Assembly (NCBI RefSeq): GCF_000381905.1
Contig: NZ_KB907252.1
Location: 171,528-235,527, forward strand
Source of the DNA: Paenibacillus fonticola DSM 21315
Lineage (GTDB): Bacteria > Bacillota > Bacilli > Paenibacillales > Paenibacillaceae
Reading direction: 5' to 3'
DNA: 64,000 nt
In this document: positions 24,566 to 34,381 of the stretch, piece by piece
Numbering within the stretch: the first letter of the stretch is position 1
How the letters are laid out: each line of letters starts with the position of its first letter
Program-made: the position numbers and the translations under genes
The notes under the pieces: model-generated
What the model was told of the DNA's origin: nothing
Databases searched by the model: none
What the model saw: only the letters and a program-made list of their open reading frames with translations

Positions 24566-25123
24566 CTAGCTTAACTGCATGATTTCAATCTTCTTATTAT
24601 TCAGCACTCTAAAAGCTTTACTACACCGCTCTTCCCCTATTTCCTGACTTAGTCGCTGAATAAACTCCGCAATCCCCCTCGCTCCATCCGGGATACGAAC
24701 GACCGAACTTCCACTCCGCAGAACCATATAACCTCCGTATACAGTGGAATGCTCTACTCTCTCAATCTCGGAATAGCGGATCGTTTTCGTTTTCACACCA
24801 TATCGAACGGTAATCGAAGAGGGCCCAGCTACAGCCTTGTAACAAAGTGACTCAAACATAATGGCAGTAAAAATGAGAGCTAATCCAGCAAAAGCATAAC
24901 GTAAAAAGACAATATCCTCCGCACTTTCAAGGGCTGCTTCATCCATAAACGAGGCATATAGCCCAACCCATGACAGAACACTCCCGAAAGCCATCCAAAT
25001 ACTCCATAAAATCGATCTCCGAAAAAGCATCTCCTCCGCCGATTTTCGCTTTGCCGGCAGAAACGCTTTATTCAGCAGTCTTTTTCGTAGTGCTCTCATA
25101 GTTAACCTGGTCAAAAAATTCAT
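24566..25123 (-). CDS. Membrane protein with PH-like domain
   Basis: The 185-residue protein has two membrane helices at about 36-60 and 75-95, then a cytosolic domain of short strands (ITVRYGVKTKTIRYSEIERV, then GGYMVLRSGSSVVRIPDG) and a final helix. That strand series with the I.y.eI..v motif is a bacterial PH-like domain. The ATG at 25123 has GGAGGAG, and only 11 bases separate it from the Hsp70-like gene. It is a candidate membrane anchor for the locus. Confidence 0.65.
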   Translation of the reverse strand: MNFLTRLTMRALRKRLLNKAFLPAKRKSAEEMLFRRSILWSIWMAFGSVLSWVGLYASFMDEAALESAEDIVFLRYAFAGLALIFTAIMFESLCYKAVAGPSSITVRYGVKTKTIRYSEIERVEHSTVYGGYMVLRSGSSVVRIPDGARGIAEFIQRLSQEIGEERCSKAFRVLNNKKIEIMQLS

Positions 25124-25134
25124 CGTTCTCCTCC

Positions 25135-27783
25135 CTACTTCGTCCCGTCAAAAAAGTCCAGCTCGGAGCGTTCGCTCTCAAACGAATACAACTCCTTGCG
25201 GCCGAGCAGCAGTCCCTCGTCCTGACGAGCGATCGGCAGTACGTAGAAGCCCCATTGGTCGTCGTCGGCGAAGACGAAATACTTCGTCTCCCCGTTCACG
25301 ATGGAGTCGGTGTCATCCTGCGGAATTTTGTCGCCGTAAACCGCTTGGATGTCCTCGAACTTCACCGGCTTATATTCCTCCGTCCGATTCTGGTACACAT
25401 AGCTGTGGCGCAGCCCGCCGTCCGCTCCCCGCAGCAGGAACTCGATCTTCTGCGTATGATACGGCCGCGAAATGAAGCCCAGCACCCGGTTCGTCCGCTC
25501 CAGGCTGGAGATCAGCTCCAGCTCGCGGCGATCATGGGTATAGGCGCTGACCGAATACGGGATGACGGCTGCATGATTCGTAATGCTCGTCTCGATCACG
25601 CCCGCCTTCCGGGCGTTCAAATAGCGGATCGCCCCGCGCAGGCAGGCCAGTTTTAGCTCGGGAACCCGGCCCATAGTCGGCTTTTGCCGAAACTCAATGC
25701 TCCGTCCCGGAACGAACTCCTTCAGCGCCTCGCGGAACACCTCAATGCGGCAGGATTGCCCGGTCAGTTTAATAATCGAATATTCGCCAAGCACGCCGTC
25801 CTGATAGAATTCGTCCAGGAATTTCCGCAGCACCTCGTAAATATCCCCTTTGATCAGCTGGGTAATTTCCTTAATATTGAACACGACATTCGGAATTTCA
25901 TATTCATCCTTCAGCTCGCCGCCGCGCGACACCGACAGGAACCAGCGCTCCATCGTCGTAATCTGCAAATCGTTATCCCGGCTGTCGTCCTCCTCGGCGT
26001 CGAAGCGGTTGCGCAGAATGCCGGTCTTGCGGAAAAACTGCTGCTTCATGCCTTCGGCAATTTCCCACAGAAAATGAAAGTTGCCGCGCACCCGATAGTA
26101 CTCGTCCCGCGAGCGGTTCTCGTACATCGAGAAGGCAGTCGGAATAATCGCCTCTGCCGCCTGATAACGGCGCTCCAGTTCGGCATACACCGCATCCACG
26201 CCGTTCTCGTCCACTTCGCGGAATAAATCGTTCGCGGGAATATCGATCAAATCATCGATATCCGTCACTCTCCGCCGCCCGCTTGTGTAATAATCGGCGA
26301 ACACGATCTTCATGAACTGCATAATCCGATAAGTAATGTTATTGCCGCCAAAATGGGTATCCCCGTTCTCATACGTGGTGTCCATCGCAATGCGATAGGA
26401 CATATGCCCGTCTTCGACCCGGAAGCGGCAGGACGATAAATCCGTCGTTCCGCCCCCGCAGTCGATCACAAGCGCTTTGTACTCCTCGCCCTCGATGAAC
26501 AAATTCCGCTCCAGGCCGTCGGCGATCGTGTTGTACAGCACCGCCATGCCCTCATCCAGCGCCTCATCTTGCTCAATCTTGTAATCCTCTAAAACTTTCG
26601 AGAACATCTGGAGAAACGGCGCCTTCATCTTGACCGGGCTGGTGAAATGCAGGTTCTTGAACTTGCACTTGAACTGATGCTCTGCCATCTGGATGACGTA
26701 TTCCAAATACGCCTGGATGATATCCTGCCGCCGCACGGTGGCTGTATTTCCTTCACTGTCCATAATCTCGACCGGCTTATCATAACTATTCACCCAGCGT
26801 TTCAGCCCCTGAAAGACCGAAGCCCGGCTGCTGTAGCTGCTGCGGCGAATATTGAGCAGCGCCTCATGGCCGAACTGGTATTTCACCGCGGCCGGATCGG
26901 AGCAATCCGCCACGCTTATCGCGGTAGGCAGCGCCTCGCTCCATTCCACCTGCCGGTACGTCGGGTCGGGAAATTTGACAAAATTTATTTCATTTGCGCG
27001 GATATGACCGTTCAATACGTCGAGGCTGCTCGAGGACTTCGCGTATCCGTTGTGTAAATATGCACCCGCCGTCGTATTGGATGTGCCGAAGTCGATGGCC
27101 AATACGGCATCCGTCTGCTGCAGCCCGCGTATTTCCAATTCGGCCAGCGGGATTTTATAATATTGGATTTGAATCGGCGGCAGCGCCTGCTCCTGGTAAT
27201 AAGCCTTAAATATGTATTCCGAATCGCGCTTGCGTAGAAACAGCAGGCTGTACTGGCGATTTGACGTCTGATGCCATTCCATACTGCTGTCGGCCGCCAA
27301 ATAGAAGCTGCCCGCCTCGCCCGCCTCCTTGCGTAAATTGAGAATGCCGCAAAGCTCCATCCGGTCGTTGACGAGCAGTACATTGGACGCCGCGAATACC
27401 GCTGGAGCCTTCACTTTATAACCGTCGCTCTGATCGATGGCGATGTCCGGATAAATGACGATGCGGGCTGGAACGCTAATGCCCCCGTTCCCTTGCAGCG
27501 ATGCCTGCATATACTTGCGCATTACGGTCTTCACACGCTCGAAGCCGCCTTCGCAGTAAGGACCGATGAACATTTCTTCATCCGCCCCCAAGTATTTCAG
27601 AATGACGCGGATCATCTCTTCCCGGTCCAGCCGATGGCTGAGCCACTCCACAAGCCGCTCCCGGTAGCAAATATTCCGCAGCTGGAAGGTGGTCATCTCT
27701 GACAGCTCGTCGTGCGTATAGCGAACCTTCCCGCGCAACCGCTGTTGGCTGGTGGAATCTGTGTACAGTTTATAACCCTTCAT
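25135..27783 (-). CDS. Hsp70/actin-fold ATPase with N-terminal extension
   Basis: The 882-residue protein starts at an ATG with GGAGGAGG. After about 220 residues of unrecognised sequence it has the actin-like phosphate-1 motif AIDFGTSNTTAG (about 229) and phosphate-2 motif VIDCGGGTTDLSS (about 444), so it is an Hsp70/MreB-type ATPase. There is no DnaK substrate-binding signature at the C-terminus. It resembles the SrfB-like/atypical Hsp70 group. A J-domain gene lies in the same gene set (33788). In T6SS the AAA+ ClpV recycles the sheath, and no ClpV is seen here; an assembly or recycling role is a hypothesis. Confidence 0.7.
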   Translation of the reverse strand: MKGYKLYTDSTSQQRLRGKVRYTHDELSEMTTFQLRNICYRERLVEWLSHRLDREEMIRVILKYLGADEEMFIGPYCEGGFERVKTVMRKYMQASLQGNGGISVPARIVIYPDIAIDQSDGYKVKAPAVFAASNVLLVNDRMELCGILNLRKEAGEAGSFYLAADSSMEWHQTSNRQYSLLFLRKRDSEYIFKAYYQEQALPPIQIQYYKIPLAELEIRGLQQTDAVLAIDFGTSNTTAGAYLHNGYAKSSSSLDVLNGHIRANEINFVKFPDPTYRQVEWSEALPTAISVADCSDPAAVKYQFGHEALLNIRRSSYSSRASVFQGLKRWVNSYDKPVEIMDSEGNTATVRRQDIIQAYLEYVIQMAEHQFKCKFKNLHFTSPVKMKAPFLQMFSKVLEDYKIEQDEALDEGMAVLYNTIADGLERNLFIEGEEYKALVIDCGGGTTDLSSCRFRVEDGHMSYRIAMDTTYENGDTHFGGNNITYRIMQFMKIVFADYYTSGRRRVTDIDDLIDIPANDLFREVDENGVDAVYAELERRYQAAEAIIPTAFSMYENRSRDEYYRVRGNFHFLWEIAEGMKQQFFRKTGILRNRFDAEEDDSRDNDLQITTMERWFLSVSRGGELKDEYEIPNVVFNIKEITQLIKGDIYEVLRKFLDEFYQDGVLGEYSIIKLTGQSCRIEVFREALKEFVPGRSIEFRQKPTMGRVPELKLACLRGAIRYLNARKAGVIETSITNHAAVIPYSVSAYTHDRRELELISSLERTNRVLGFISRPYHTQKIEFLLRGADGGLRHSYVYQNRTEEYKPVKFEDIQAVYGDKIPQDDTDSIVNGETKYFVFADDDQWGFYVLPIARQDEGLLLGRKELYSFESERSELDFFDGTK

Positions 27784-27866
27784 GCTTGATAAATTCCTCC
27801 TCCAAAATGGTTAGGGCGTGGCCTACTTCGTGATCAAAAGATGACTTTTTGAATTACCGCTCCTCT

Positions 27867-28565
27867 TTAGTACATGGCGATTCGGTCCTGGATCATCGTA
27901 TCCTCGGCATCGATAATTCCCACGTGACACTCCCAATACACCTCAGTACGGTAGCGTACCGGGAGGAACAGCTCCATCAGCAGCTCCAGCTTCCGGCGAG
28001 CGAGCTCCGTCTTCCGCTGGCCGATGTAGAACAGCATCTCGTCCTTCTCCTCGCTGTTGACGTAAATCGTTGAGCGGCGAAAGATCCGGCTCACCGTGCT
28101 CCTTAGCAGGTTCAGCGTCTCGCCTGTGTCATACATGCGGAGTATCGCGCAGGCGATCCACTCCCGCTCATCCCGCTCGAACAGGCCGATCCGCTCCTTC
28201 ACCCGCTCGCCGAACGCCCCGGCCTCCAGATCCCGAAGCACGAAGCGGATATGATATTCCCGCTTATTCATCCCCTGCATGAAGTCCAGCTCCGCCAGAA
28301 AATGGATCAAAATATCAAACAGTGCATGGCGGAATTCCTCGTCCTCCGTCAAGTTAATGTCGAGCAGATCGCGGAACACGTCGTAGAAGCGGTAGAACGG
28401 GTTGACCTCGACCTCCACCTGTCCGCCGGCAGCGGCATTCAAATCCTCCAGGCTAAGCTCCATGTAGGGCGAATACACTTGGGCTGGAACAAAGGAAATA
28501 TCCCGCTTATGAATTCCGGCTTCCTTCGCCTGAACGAGCAAATCCCAAATGTAATTCAAGCCCAT
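27867..28565 (-). CDS. Conserved hypothetical of the injection-system locus
   Basis: The 232-residue protein is highly charged and mostly helical, starting MGLNYIWDLLVQAKEAGIHK and containing NPFYRFYDVFRDLLD and RTEVYWECHVGIIDAEDTM. Its start overlaps the end of the 428-residue gene by ten bases. There is no membrane segment. No family is recognised. Overlap with a second unknown and a position between the phosphatases and the Hsp70-like gene suggest the two are subunits of one complex, perhaps a baseplate wedge pair. Confidence 0.6.
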   Translation of the reverse strand: MGLNYIWDLLVQAKEAGIHKRDISFVPAQVYSPYMELSLEDLNAAAGGQVEVEVNPFYRFYDVFRDLLDINLTEDEEFRHALFDILIHFLAELDFMQGMNKREYHIRFVLRDLEAGAFGERVKERIGLFERDEREWIACAILRMYDTGETLNLLRSTVSRIFRRSTIYVNSEEKDEMLFYIGQRKTELARRKLELLMELFLPVRYRTEVYWECHVGIIDAEDTMIQDRIAMY

Positions 28566-29842
28566 TCTCCTTCACAGCGGTATTCCGGGAACGACATCTG
28601 CACCTCGGACACGAGGAAGCTCATCATATCCTCAGCTAAATAGTCCAGCTCCCTGCCGGACTCCCGGTAACTGAATTTCAGGCACATTCGCCATTTGCCG
28701 TTATCCACCCGGACTTCATCCGTAATGAACCGGTTCAGCTCATAGGTCAGCGCCTTTCCGGCGGACGGCGGACGAATCTCCACATCCACTAGCTCCAGCC
28801 ATTCCGACACAGCAAAAGAATGGATGATCCGCAAAATCTCGCCCTTCGAGCGGACAACTCGTCCCTGGCTGCGCCCATAGTTGGCAATGAAATCGTCCCG
28901 CTGCCGATTCGACATCTGCGCGTAACTCTGCTTGCCCATACTGGAGCTGATCGGCTCGACCACCTTGAGCACCCCCCAGGAATCGGACTTCTCGCGCGTC
29001 GATACGACGGTCAGTTCCTCCGGGGAGCGCTTGATGTACCGGATACTGTCGTCATTGATATCGACCAGATAGCCATGCTGCAGCCCGCTGCTCCGCAGCG
29101 GCAGCGCATGCTCGAAATTGACGCGGTCGGCCGCGGGAACCGGGAACCCCCCCGTCTTCAGCGTCAGATGCTGGATGTTCCAGAGCGGAACAATTTCGGT
29201 TCGCTTGCACGCCTCGTACTCCTCCAAATCAACCGTAATTTCCTGTACCTCCTCCTCCTCCGACAACTGGACCTCTCCCCCGATTAATACCGCATGGACA
29301 AATTTGTAGGCATAGGGATGATTTATCGTTTTCCACGGAAGGCCATTGTTCAAAAAAACGTGATACAGCTTTTCAATTTCCCGGATATATGTAACGTCCC
29401 GCTCCAATTTGACTTGAATCGCGTAACGATGCTGATTCGTGATCAACTCTCCATGAAACATTCTGTTGCTGCTAAGCAGATTCTGGATCATCGGGTAGCT
29501 GCACTCCAAAAAAAGAGAAAACAGCGGCAGTTCCTTTCCCTCATTCAGACAGGCAGCGACCTCACCCAAATCGATTTTGCGCGGCTCAGTATCCCCGGCT
29601 TTCATTGGAAACAAATATTCGTGCAGCGGATCCCATGCTTCCCTGCGGCACATCGCCACATAAATATCGTATTTGCTCTCCTGATTGCCGACTTCCGCAA
29701 ACACCCGCTTCTCCAGCTGACGATTCAGCTCCTCCTGGTATTCGACAAGGCCCAGGAACACGCCGCTCATCAGGTTGCGCAGCATGCCGCGCTGCTGTAA
29801 ATCCTCCATTTTGCTCAGCCGATCCATCACGATGTCCTTCAT
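28556..29842 (-). CDS. Conserved hypothetical, candidate baseplate component
   Basis: The 428-residue protein has a helical N-terminus (LQQRGMLRNLMSGVFLGLVE), a mixed centre and a C-terminal domain with WLELVDVEIRPPSAG and WRMCLKFSYRESG. It has no signal or membrane segment. It overlaps both neighbours (four bases with the PP2C-TPR gene, ten with the 232-residue gene), so it is expressed in step with them. I do not recognise a family. Its size and paired partner are compatible with TssF/TssG-type wedge proteins, but no motif proves that. Confidence 0.5.
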   Translation of the reverse strand: MKDIVMDRLSKMEDLQQRGMLRNLMSGVFLGLVEYQEELNRQLEKRVFAEVGNQESKYDIYVAMCRREAWDPLHEYLFPMKAGDTEPRKIDLGEVAACLNEGKELPLFSLFLECSYPMIQNLLSSNRMFHGELITNQHRYAIQVKLERDVTYIREIEKLYHVFLNNGLPWKTINHPYAYKFVHAVLIGGEVQLSEEEEVQEITVDLEEYEACKRTEIVPLWNIQHLTLKTGGFPVPAADRVNFEHALPLRSSGLQHGYLVDINDDSIRYIKRSPEELTVVSTREKSDSWGVLKVVEPISSSMGKQSYAQMSNRQRDDFIANYGRSQGRVVRSKGEILRIIHSFAVSEWLELVDVEIRPPSAGKALTYELNRFITDEVRVDNGKWRMCLKFSYRESGRELDYLAEDMMSFLVSEVQMSFPEYRCEGEWA

Positions 29843-31674
29843 GATTCCCCACCTCCGTCCGGTGCTGCCGATTTATCCTGGTTGCCGTTTGTCGTGCTGG
29901 AGCTCGCTTCCGACTGCTCCGAACCAGTGGATGAGCCCGCCCCTTGGTTATTCGAGCTTTGCGCCTGACCCGGCGAATGTGCGGCAGACGCCTGGCCGCT
30001 GCTGCCGTTATTGCTGACAGCTCCACCTTCACCTGTCCCCGCAGCACCGTTCCATACCGATGCCCCGTTCGCCCCGAGGTTGCCGGACAGTCCGGCTCCC
30101 GCATCGAAGTCGGCGTTCTGCCCGGATGCGGGCACGATCGGGTTGCGTTTCTCATCCGCTTTGGCGATCTTCCGCTCCATCGCCAGCACCCGCTCTAGCT
30201 TGTCGATCTCCTGATAGATTTCCTGGGCCAGCGTATACGCCTCAATCGCGGCGTTATAGTCCAGTACGGCTAATGCGCGATCGCCCTTCTTCTCCAAATT
30301 GTCGGCCTGCAGCGTCTTCGTCTCCCGAAAAATGGAATTGATCTTGCCTTCGGCCTCTTCCATCTTCGTCTCCAGCTGCTTCTGCCCGCCAGGATAATTG
30401 GCCTCAATCGCCGCCCGGTACGCCTTCTTGTACAGCTCCAGCGCGCTGTTGTAGTCCTGATTCTGGAAGTGAATATCCCCTTCCTTCATCACTTCGGTCA
30501 GCTTCGCCACCGCTTCACTGCGCTCGATTCGCGCCTCGATATCCTCCACCTTGAACGGCTTGTATTTCTCCGCCTCGCCCAGCGACTTCGTATAACTGTC
30601 CACGGCCATATCGAACTTGCCATCCTTCACATATTCATCGCCGTCCGTCACCGCCTGGGCGACGCGCTGCTTGTTGCGAAGCAGCTGGAAATGCAGCTTG
30701 TCCTTCAGCTTGCTGGCGGCATTCTTCGCTTCGCTGTAGGCTTTAAGCGCCTTTGGATAATCGCCGGCGGCCGCATATTCATCGCCTTCCTGCTCGTATT
30801 CCGTCATCTGGACGACCGTCTCGGCCAGCTTGGCCGCCTGCTTGGCCTTCGCATACCAAATGCCTCCTCCGGCAATCGCCATGGTCAGCAGCAGTATTCC
30901 AATGCGCATGATCCATTTTTTGAGGTTCTTCGGCTTTTCCGCAAACGTCTTATTGGCATAAATGGCTGCAGCCGTATAATTGTTGACCGTCTGCTGCTGT
31001 TTGCTGAGGACAATCTCTTCCAGCGTATCCACCAGGCTATCGGGATCACTGGATTCCGCTAAAGCATCAAGCATTTCCGGCAGCTCGACCTCCTGCCAAA
31101 TCCCCGGTGTCGAGAGCAGAAGCACATCTCCATCCGTTAGCGGTGTTTTATCGGAAATATAGGGTTCAAAACGGTCCGGCCTCCCCATATAATTCAATAA
31201 ATTACCGCGCTCCTCATGGCTGGACAGCTCTCCCTCAGGCACTCTCCCGTTATCCGCAAGCAGCTGCGCCAGACTTTGATCCCTGGAGCGTAAATTTAGC
31301 CGGCCGCCGCGAAACTGATACAGACGCGCATTGCCGCAGCTTGCCCACACCATTTTCGTATAATTCGTTACAACGACCAGCACGCTCGCTTTTAAGCGGA
31401 CTCTGCGGCTTTCGAATTTCAACCATTCATGGGCTGCCTCCAGATCCTGACGGATTTTCCTCCGGGACAAGGAGGGCTTTTCCATAAAATTCTCCAGAAT
31501 GACACTGACCGCCATCTTCGCACTGTGCGCCTCCCGATCCGTATCGAGGCCGTCCGCAATGACATAACAGGCCATGTCCTCAAGCTCGACGAAGGCAAAA
31601 TAATCTCTGTTGTCAATAAACGTACCTGCTTCGGAGACAAATGCGGTCTTGAAATCACTGTTCTCCTTTCTCAT
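29839..31674 (-). CDS. PP2C-type phosphatase with membrane helix and TPR repeats
   Basis: The 611-residue protein starts at an ATG with GGAGGGG. Residues 1-235 form a PP2C-like domain (VELEDMACYVIADGLD, then WASCGNARLYQFRGG, then DGDVLLLSTPGIW). Some metal-binding acidic motifs are weaker than in standard PP2C; the final DN pair is replaced by NNYTAAAI. A membrane helix spans about 258-278. Residues 290-510 hold TPR-like repeats (EQEGDEYAAAGDYPKALKAY, GDIHFQNQDYNSALELYKKA). A serine/glycine/glutamine-rich tail ends the protein. It may tether a phosphatase or pseudophosphatase to the membrane and bind partners through the TPRs. Confidence 0.75.
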   Translation of the reverse strand: MRKENSDFKTAFVSEAGTFIDNRDYFAFVELEDMACYVIADGLDTDREAHSAKMAVSVILENFMEKPSLSRRKIRQDLEAAHEWLKFESRRVRLKASVLVVVTNYTKMVWASCGNARLYQFRGGRLNLRSRDQSLAQLLADNGRVPEGELSSHEERGNLLNYMGRPDRFEPYISDKTPLTDGDVLLLSTPGIWQEVELPEMLDALAESSDPDSLVDTLEEIVLSKQQQTVNNYTAAAIYANKTFAEKPKNLKKWIMRIGILLLTMAIAGGGIWYAKAKQAAKLAETVVQMTEYEQEGDEYAAAGDYPKALKAYSEAKNAASKLKDKLHFQLLRNKQRVAQAVTDGDEYVKDGKFDMAVDSYTKSLGEAEKYKPFKVEDIEARIERSEAVAKLTEVMKEGDIHFQNQDYNSALELYKKAYRAAIEANYPGGQKQLETKMEEAEGKINSIFRETKTLQADNLEKKGDRALAVLDYNAAIEAYTLAQEIYQEIDKLERVLAMERKIAKADEKRNPIVPASGQNADFDAGAGLSGNLGANGASVWNGAAGTGEGGAVSNNGSSGQASAAHSPGQAQSSNNQGAGSSTGSEQSEASSSTTNGNQDKSAAPDGGGES

Positions 31675-31721
31675 GAGCCCCTCCGTTTCCCCCCGTCCTG
31701 CTGCGAGAATAAAAAATAGGT

Positions 31722-32648
31722 CTAATTCATTTGCATTATAATGACCGTGGCATTGTCCTGATGCTTGTAGCTTTTGCGTTCAATCCTATCGATCATTTCC
31801 TCCGCCGTATCCTGCGGCGGCGATCCCTGCATCAGGATTTGTTCCATCTCAACCTCGGTAAGCGCATCGTAGACCCCGTCACTGCACAGAATGATCGTAT
31901 CGTTCGGCTGCAAGGGTATCGGTTCCCCAACCTCCATGCTCTTGAATCCGCCGTACCCCAAATAATTGATAAGCTGATTGCGCTGCGGATTTTCCTTCGC
32001 TTCTTCCCTGCTGATTTCACCGGACAAATATTTCGCTTCCAGAACAGCCTCCAGCGTGTGCTTCGAATTGACTGGAATAAATTCACCGTCTCTGAACAAA
32101 ATAATCAGGCTGTCTCCTACCGCACCCCAATGCAGTAATCCCCCCGCAACGATGCCAACAACAAGTGTTGTACCTCCCGTGGCTCCGCCCAATTGCTCCA
32201 TAATTCTCTCGTTGCTGATCCATGCCACTTTGTTAAAATATTCAGGAATATCCGCCGGATCATCCAGCTTTAAATACTCCTTTGAGAACATAGTCACGGC
32301 GAGTGTACTGGCCATGCGCCCGTGCGACAAGCCGCTGATGCCGTCCGCTATTGCGGCCATAGTTCCAATCCGCGTGACCGAGCTTGAGAAATAATCGTCC
32401 TGCTCTTCCCGCCTGCCGATCGTCTGGGCATTTCCGATGCGGATCGACTGGTCGATTTCTGGAAAAAATCGCCTCGTATCATTAGCTGTATCATTAGCGG
32501 TAGCTTTAGCAGCATCTTCAGCCGTCATTTCCGCAGTATGGTTTGTACGAAGCTTTTGCCTTAATATAAGCAATATGGCGACTACGAATAGCGCAGCCGC
32601 AACGATTCCATATGATTCTAAAAAAAACCGGTCTCCCATCCCTACCAT
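31722..32648 (-). CDS. PP2C-type Ser/Thr phosphatase, membrane-anchored
   Basis: The 308-residue protein has one N-terminal membrane helix (residues 11-27) and a full PP2C domain: TIGRREEQDDYF, IADGISG, GGTTLVVG, GAVGDSLIIL, ILCSDGVYDAL and HQDNATVIIMQ. All metal-binding aspartates are present, so it should be an active Mn/Mg phosphatase. In Pseudomonas T6SS the PppA phosphatase opposes the PpkA kinase and acts on an FHA protein. Two FHA genes lie directly upstream here and a kinase at 39984, so the same circuit is likely. Confidence 0.8.
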   Translation of the reverse strand: MVGMGDRFFLESYGIVAAALFVVAILLILRQKLRTNHTAEMTAEDAAKATANDTANDTRRFFPEIDQSIRIGNAQTIGRREEQDDYFSSSVTRIGTMAAIADGISGLSHGRMASTLAVTMFSKEYLKLDDPADIPEYFNKVAWISNERIMEQLGGATGGTTLVVGIVAGGLLHWGAVGDSLIILFRDGEFIPVNSKHTLEAVLEAKYLSGEISREEAKENPQRNQLINYLGYGGFKSMEVGEPIPLQPNDTIILCSDGVYDALTEVEMEQILMQGSPPQDTAEEMIDRIERKSYKHQDNATVIIMQMN

Positions 32649-32654
32649 CCGTTC

Positions 32655-33173
32655 TTAACCGTTATCCCACTCGAAATGTGGTCCGCATAAAGGCACAAAT
32701 ACAAACTTGCTGCGCCCCAGCTGAATTAAATCATAAGCATTGAGCTCAGCAGGAGTGTATACAGCTTCGTTATTATGATAAGCCAGCCCCGAAGCATCGC
32801 CCGGCAGCAAATAAAAACTTCGTTTCTTCGGATCATAAACGATTACCGCATGATTCCGCCTGGATACGGCGTTATCCCCGATAATCCGGATCTGCATTTC
32901 CTCGGCCCGGCCGATAAAGTTTTTCTCAGCCATAATCCGGTAGTCCTGTCCCATCTGTGGACCCTCGACACAAACCAGCCATCCAGTCACTGGCTGAATG
33001 CCTGTCGTCTCTCCCAAATAGGGCATTGTCTTCTCTTCCATGTCCTCCGCGGCCAAGGGCCGGCGCGAGTCGTTCCGCGAAGGCTGCTCTAGCGTCGTGT
33101 TGCAATACGGACAAGTGTTGCCATGCTTTCTCGTACTGAACATGTGTCCATTCAGGCATCTCGTCAAGCTCAT
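32655..33173 (-). CDS. FHA-domain protein with N-terminal zinc ribbon
   Basis: The 172-residue protein begins with CLNGHMFSTRKHGNTCPYC, a zinc-knuckle-like segment with three cysteines and a histidine. An FHA domain follows: FIGRAEEMQIRI, the NAVSRRNHAVIV core with its SRxH phosphothreonine-binding signature, and a final LIQLGRSKFVFV strand. FHA domains bind phosphothreonine peptides, probably made here by the kinase at 39984. The stop lies seven bases before the PP2C start. Confidence 0.8.
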   Translation of the reverse strand: MSLTRCLNGHMFSTRKHGNTCPYCNTTLEQPSRNDSRRPLAAEDMEEKTMPYLGETTGIQPVTGWLVCVEGPQMGQDYRIMAEKNFIGRAEEMQIRIIGDNAVSRRNHAVIVYDPKKRSFYLLPGDASGLAYHNNEAVYTPAELNAYDLIQLGRSKFVFVPLCGPHFEWDNG

Positions 33174-33214
33174 CTTCGATTCATTCCCCCATATATAAGC
33201 AAGTATGGTTGCTG

Positions 33215-33754
33215 CTATTTAATTAAAAGCCGGGTGTTGGCAATAAAGATCAGATCTCCCATGCCGATCTCTACCGGCTCTTCGGCTACGAGCTGTTTCG
33301 CCTCGCTGCGTCCTGCCTTACGGATGCCTGTCCCGCTGTGCGAATCCGCATCCTCAATAAACCACTGATCGCCAACGCGATTCAGAACGGCATGCTCGGA
33401 ACTGACGAGCGAAGCGTACTCGCAGTCAGTCAAATCTATATCAACCTCGCCGCGCGGCGTGCTTTTTCCAATAAGCACGGATGTTTCTCCTTTTACGTAC
33501 CATTCCTTTAAACGCTCCCCGTCGTCATCAAGAAGAACGATTTTTGCAATCGCTCTTTTCGCTTCTGGAGATCTGTTAATAGCACGGCCGCCAGTCCAGA
33601 TCAGGAAGCTGGCAATTACAGCAGATACCACGACGATGAACATTTGCAATGTATAGTGCAGTGGACGGAGCAGGCCGTATAGCATCATGCCGGCTAATAT
33701 TGCGTATATCAACACATCAATGCGTTTACTCCATTTGTAATTCTCCGGCTTCAA
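33215..33754 (-). CDS. Membrane-anchored FHA-domain protein
   Basis: The 179-residue protein has two membrane helices at about 12-32 and 36-57. A cytosolic FHA domain follows with VLIGKSTPRGEVDIDL, LVSSEHAVLNRVG and DADSHSGTGI, including the GK, SxxH and N/SGT-type residues that read phosphothreonine. It would recruit phosphorylated partners to the membrane, as Fha1/TagH does in T6SS. It lies between the J-domain gene and the zinc-ribbon FHA gene on the same strand. Confidence 0.8.
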   Translation of the reverse strand: MKPENYKWSKRIDVLIYAILAGMMLYGLLRPLHYTLQMFIVVVSAVIASFLIWTGGRAINRSPEAKRAIAKIVLLDDDGERLKEWYVKGETSVLIGKSTPRGEVDIDLTDCEYASLVSSEHAVLNRVGDQWFIEDADSHSGTGIRKAGRSEAKQLVAEEPVEIGMGDLIFIANTRLLIK

Positions 33755-33787
33755 GTTGCTCCCCCCGTCTATGTATGTATGCTATAA

Positions 33788-34318
33788 CTAATTGTTTTTG
33801 CGATAGCCAAAAAAGTGATTAAACATCGCTGATGAATCCAGCGGATTCTTCTCCTTTGCTTCCTTCTGTACCTTTTGCGTGTCCGTCTGCCTCTTGGGCG
33901 ACATGCCAAAAAAATGTTCAAAATGCTTTTGCACTGCAGCCGGATCGAAGCTCTCTGCCTTCGACTTCGCAGATGCCATGCCGTTTATGCCTGATTTACC
34001 CTGCCCTTCCCGGGCTCTGCTGCCGCTCTGCCCCGATGTTCCTCCGGCTTGAGCCAGCTTAGCATCATAAGCGGCCCGAAGCTTCTCGTCGCTTAGCACT
34101 TCGTAAGCTTCCACAATCCGCTTAAACTTCGACTCCGCTTCCGGATTTCCATGATTGACGTCCGGGTGATAGCGCTTGGCCAGTCCGCGATAAGCTTGCC
34201 GGATCTCGATCATCGTCGCCTGCCGGGAAACTTCAAGCTGGCCATAGTAATCAGTATCGTTCAAAGCGTTCCCCCGCTTTCCCATATGGTCGACCGCCGT
34301 CATGAGCGTCAGCTGCAA
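33788..34318 (-). CDS. J-domain (DnaJ-like) co-chaperone
   Basis: A J domain occupies the N-terminal third: [20 protein letters not shown], then [20 protein letters not shown] with the essential HPD tripeptide, then [13 protein letters not shown]. The C-terminal half is basic and of low complexity, ending in [11 protein letters not shown], a motif that repeats [10 protein letters not shown] further up. Several starts are possible; a TTG at the DTDYYG end with GGGGG upstream would give about 157 residues. It should stimulate an Hsp70 ATPase, most obviously the one at 25135. Confidence 0.8.
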   Translation of the reverse strand: MQLTLMTAVDHMGKRGNALNDTDYYGQLEVSRQATMIEIRQAYRGLAKRYHPDVNHGNPEAESKFKRIVEAYEVLSDEKLRAAYDAKLAQAGGTSGQSGSRAREGQGKSGINGMASAKSKAESFDPAAVQKHFEHFFGMSPKRQTDTQKVQKEAKEKNPLDSSAMFNHFFGYRKNN

Positions 34319-34381
34319 GAGCAGCTCTGCGATGAAGCAGCCGCATCATCATGACTTGCTCTTTTGTACAATGTGCAGATA

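Noticed and set aside
25255..32138. Long plus-strand frames opposite the Hsp70, PP2C and hypothetical genes
   Set aside because: They are antisense shadows of GC-rich coding sequence, have no ribosome sites and overlap well supported genes fully.
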